This document shows, piece by piece, positions 5,405 to 5,596 of a DNA stretch of 5,596 nucleotides; position 1 is the first letter of the stretch; each line of letters begins with the position of its first letter. The DNA is taken from contig DAIDAN010000039.1 of NCBI GenBank assembly GCA_027310605.1, positions 1 through 5,596 of the forward strand, in the 5' to 3' direction. A model generated the notes under the pieces. It searched no databases. It was not told the DNA's origin and saw only the letters and a list, made by a program, of their open reading frames with translations. This DNA comes from Candidatus Aenigmatarchaeota archaeon (GTDB lineage Archaea; Aenigmatarchaeota; Aenigmatarchaeia; Aenigmatarchaeales; DAIDAN01). A program made the position numbers and the translations under genes.

Positions 5405-5410
5405 CACCTC
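5405..5410 (-). promoter_or_regulatory. Ribosome binding site GAGGTG of eS26
   Basis: GAGGTG is the strongest Shine-Dalgarno match in the window, six bases before ATG 5398. It contains the in-frame GTG that would otherwise look like a start codon. Confidence 0.7.
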
Positions 5411-5454
5411 TTGAATATTTTTGGCAAAGCCTTTAATCGTATTTGAGAAAGTCG

Positions 5455-5464
5455 GAATATATAT
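5455..5464 (-). promoter_or_regulatory. TATA box of eS26
   Basis: The minus strand reads ATATATATTC. A start about 26 nt downstream would lie near 5434, giving a leader of roughly 36 nt before ATG 5398. The 21-nt dispersed repeat ends directly upstream of it, in the position of an activator or operator site. A second, weaker candidate (CGATTAAAGG, 5430-5439) would give a leader of about 11 nt. Confidence 0.5.
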
Positions 5465-5465
5465 G

Positions 5466-5486
5466 TTTTCAAATTACGGCTTGAAT
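5466..5486. repeat. 21-nt dispersed repeat, copy upstream of eS26
   Basis: The plus strand reads TTTTCAAATTACGGCTTGAA followed by T, differing from the copy at 3076-3096 only at position 5477 (C for T). It is sandwiched between the eS26 TATA box and the start of the large hairpin array. Confidence 0.7.
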
Positions 5487-5596
5487 ATGCGCGAAAAGCT
5501 CCGCTTTTCGGCATGCACGCGAACGGAGTTCGCGGCTACGCCAAAAACTGAAAGTTTTTGTGCGTGCCGAAAATGCATAGCATTTTCGTGCACATT
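5487..5596. repeat. Four-hairpin triloop repeat array, running to the window edge
   Basis: Four perfect hairpins stand in a row, all with 3-nt loops. The first pairs CGAAAAGC (5492-5499) with GCTTTTCG (5503-5510), loop TCC. The second pairs CGCGAAC (5518-5524) with GTTCGCG (5528-5534), loop GGA. The third pairs CAAAAACT (5542-5549) with AGTTTTTG (5553-5560), loop GAA. The fourth pairs CGAAAATGC (5568-5576) with GCATTTTCG (5580-5588), loop ATA. Linkers of seven bases (GCATGCA, GCTACGC, TGCGTGC) are rich in TGC/GCA and partly pair with each other. The trailing TGCAC resembles the flank of the two-hairpin cluster at 2025-2082. The array may continue beyond the window. It is not CRISPR: there are no unique spacers between identical repeats. 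Confidence 0.85.

Noticed and set aside
5487..5596. CRISPR array
   Set aside because: Repeat units are not identical, linkers are only about 7 nt, and each unit is itself a palindrome. There are no 25-40 nt unique spacers.

Overview
The window reads as chromosomal DNA from an archaeon, plausibly a small-genome (DPANN-type) lineage. The evidence for archaea is the ribosomal protein eS26, a FlaI/TadA-type ATPase with the archaeal N-terminal signature, a single-domain KaiC-like ATPase, TATA-type promoters, and ribosome binding sites reading GTGAT/GAGGTG. The phylum assignment is inference only. All five supported genes lie on the minus strand, so the window is read from right to left.

Layout in transcription order. 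(1) 5398-5102: ribosomal protein eS26, preceded by a TATA box, a 21-nt repeat and a dense array of triloop hairpins that runs off the right edge. (2) 5101-4889: a gap holding a strong inverted-repeat structure (candidate structured RNA) followed by a T6-A-T6 terminator on the minus strand. (3) 4888-3167: a secretion/pilus-type hexameric ATPase. (4) 3166-2920: an AT-rich leader holding the second copy of the 21-nt repeat. (5) 2919-2203: a single-domain KaiC-family ATPase. (6) 2202-1984: a gap with a second, two-hairpin triloop cluster and a TATA box placed exactly for a leaderless mRNA. (7) 1983-1006 and 871-5: two T2SSF-domain membrane proteins (TadB/TadC or split FlaJ/PilC type).

The last four genes look like the motor and platform of an archaeal type IV pilus-like or Tad-like surface machine. 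The ATPase would power assembly from the cytoplasm, the two polytopic proteins would form the membrane platform, and the KaiC-like ATPase sits where an ArlH-type regulator would be expected. No pilin or prepilin peptidase is present here, so they would be encoded elsewhere or outside the window. Gaps between genes are 134-247 nt and several carry their own promoter signals, so this is a gene cluster rather than a tight operon.

The most unusual material is non-coding: two arrays of short hairpins with conserved bases and compensated tips, a 21-nt repeat placed upstream of two different genes, a nested three-helix structure downstream of eS26, and a strict GTG-N6-ATG start architecture at four of five genes.
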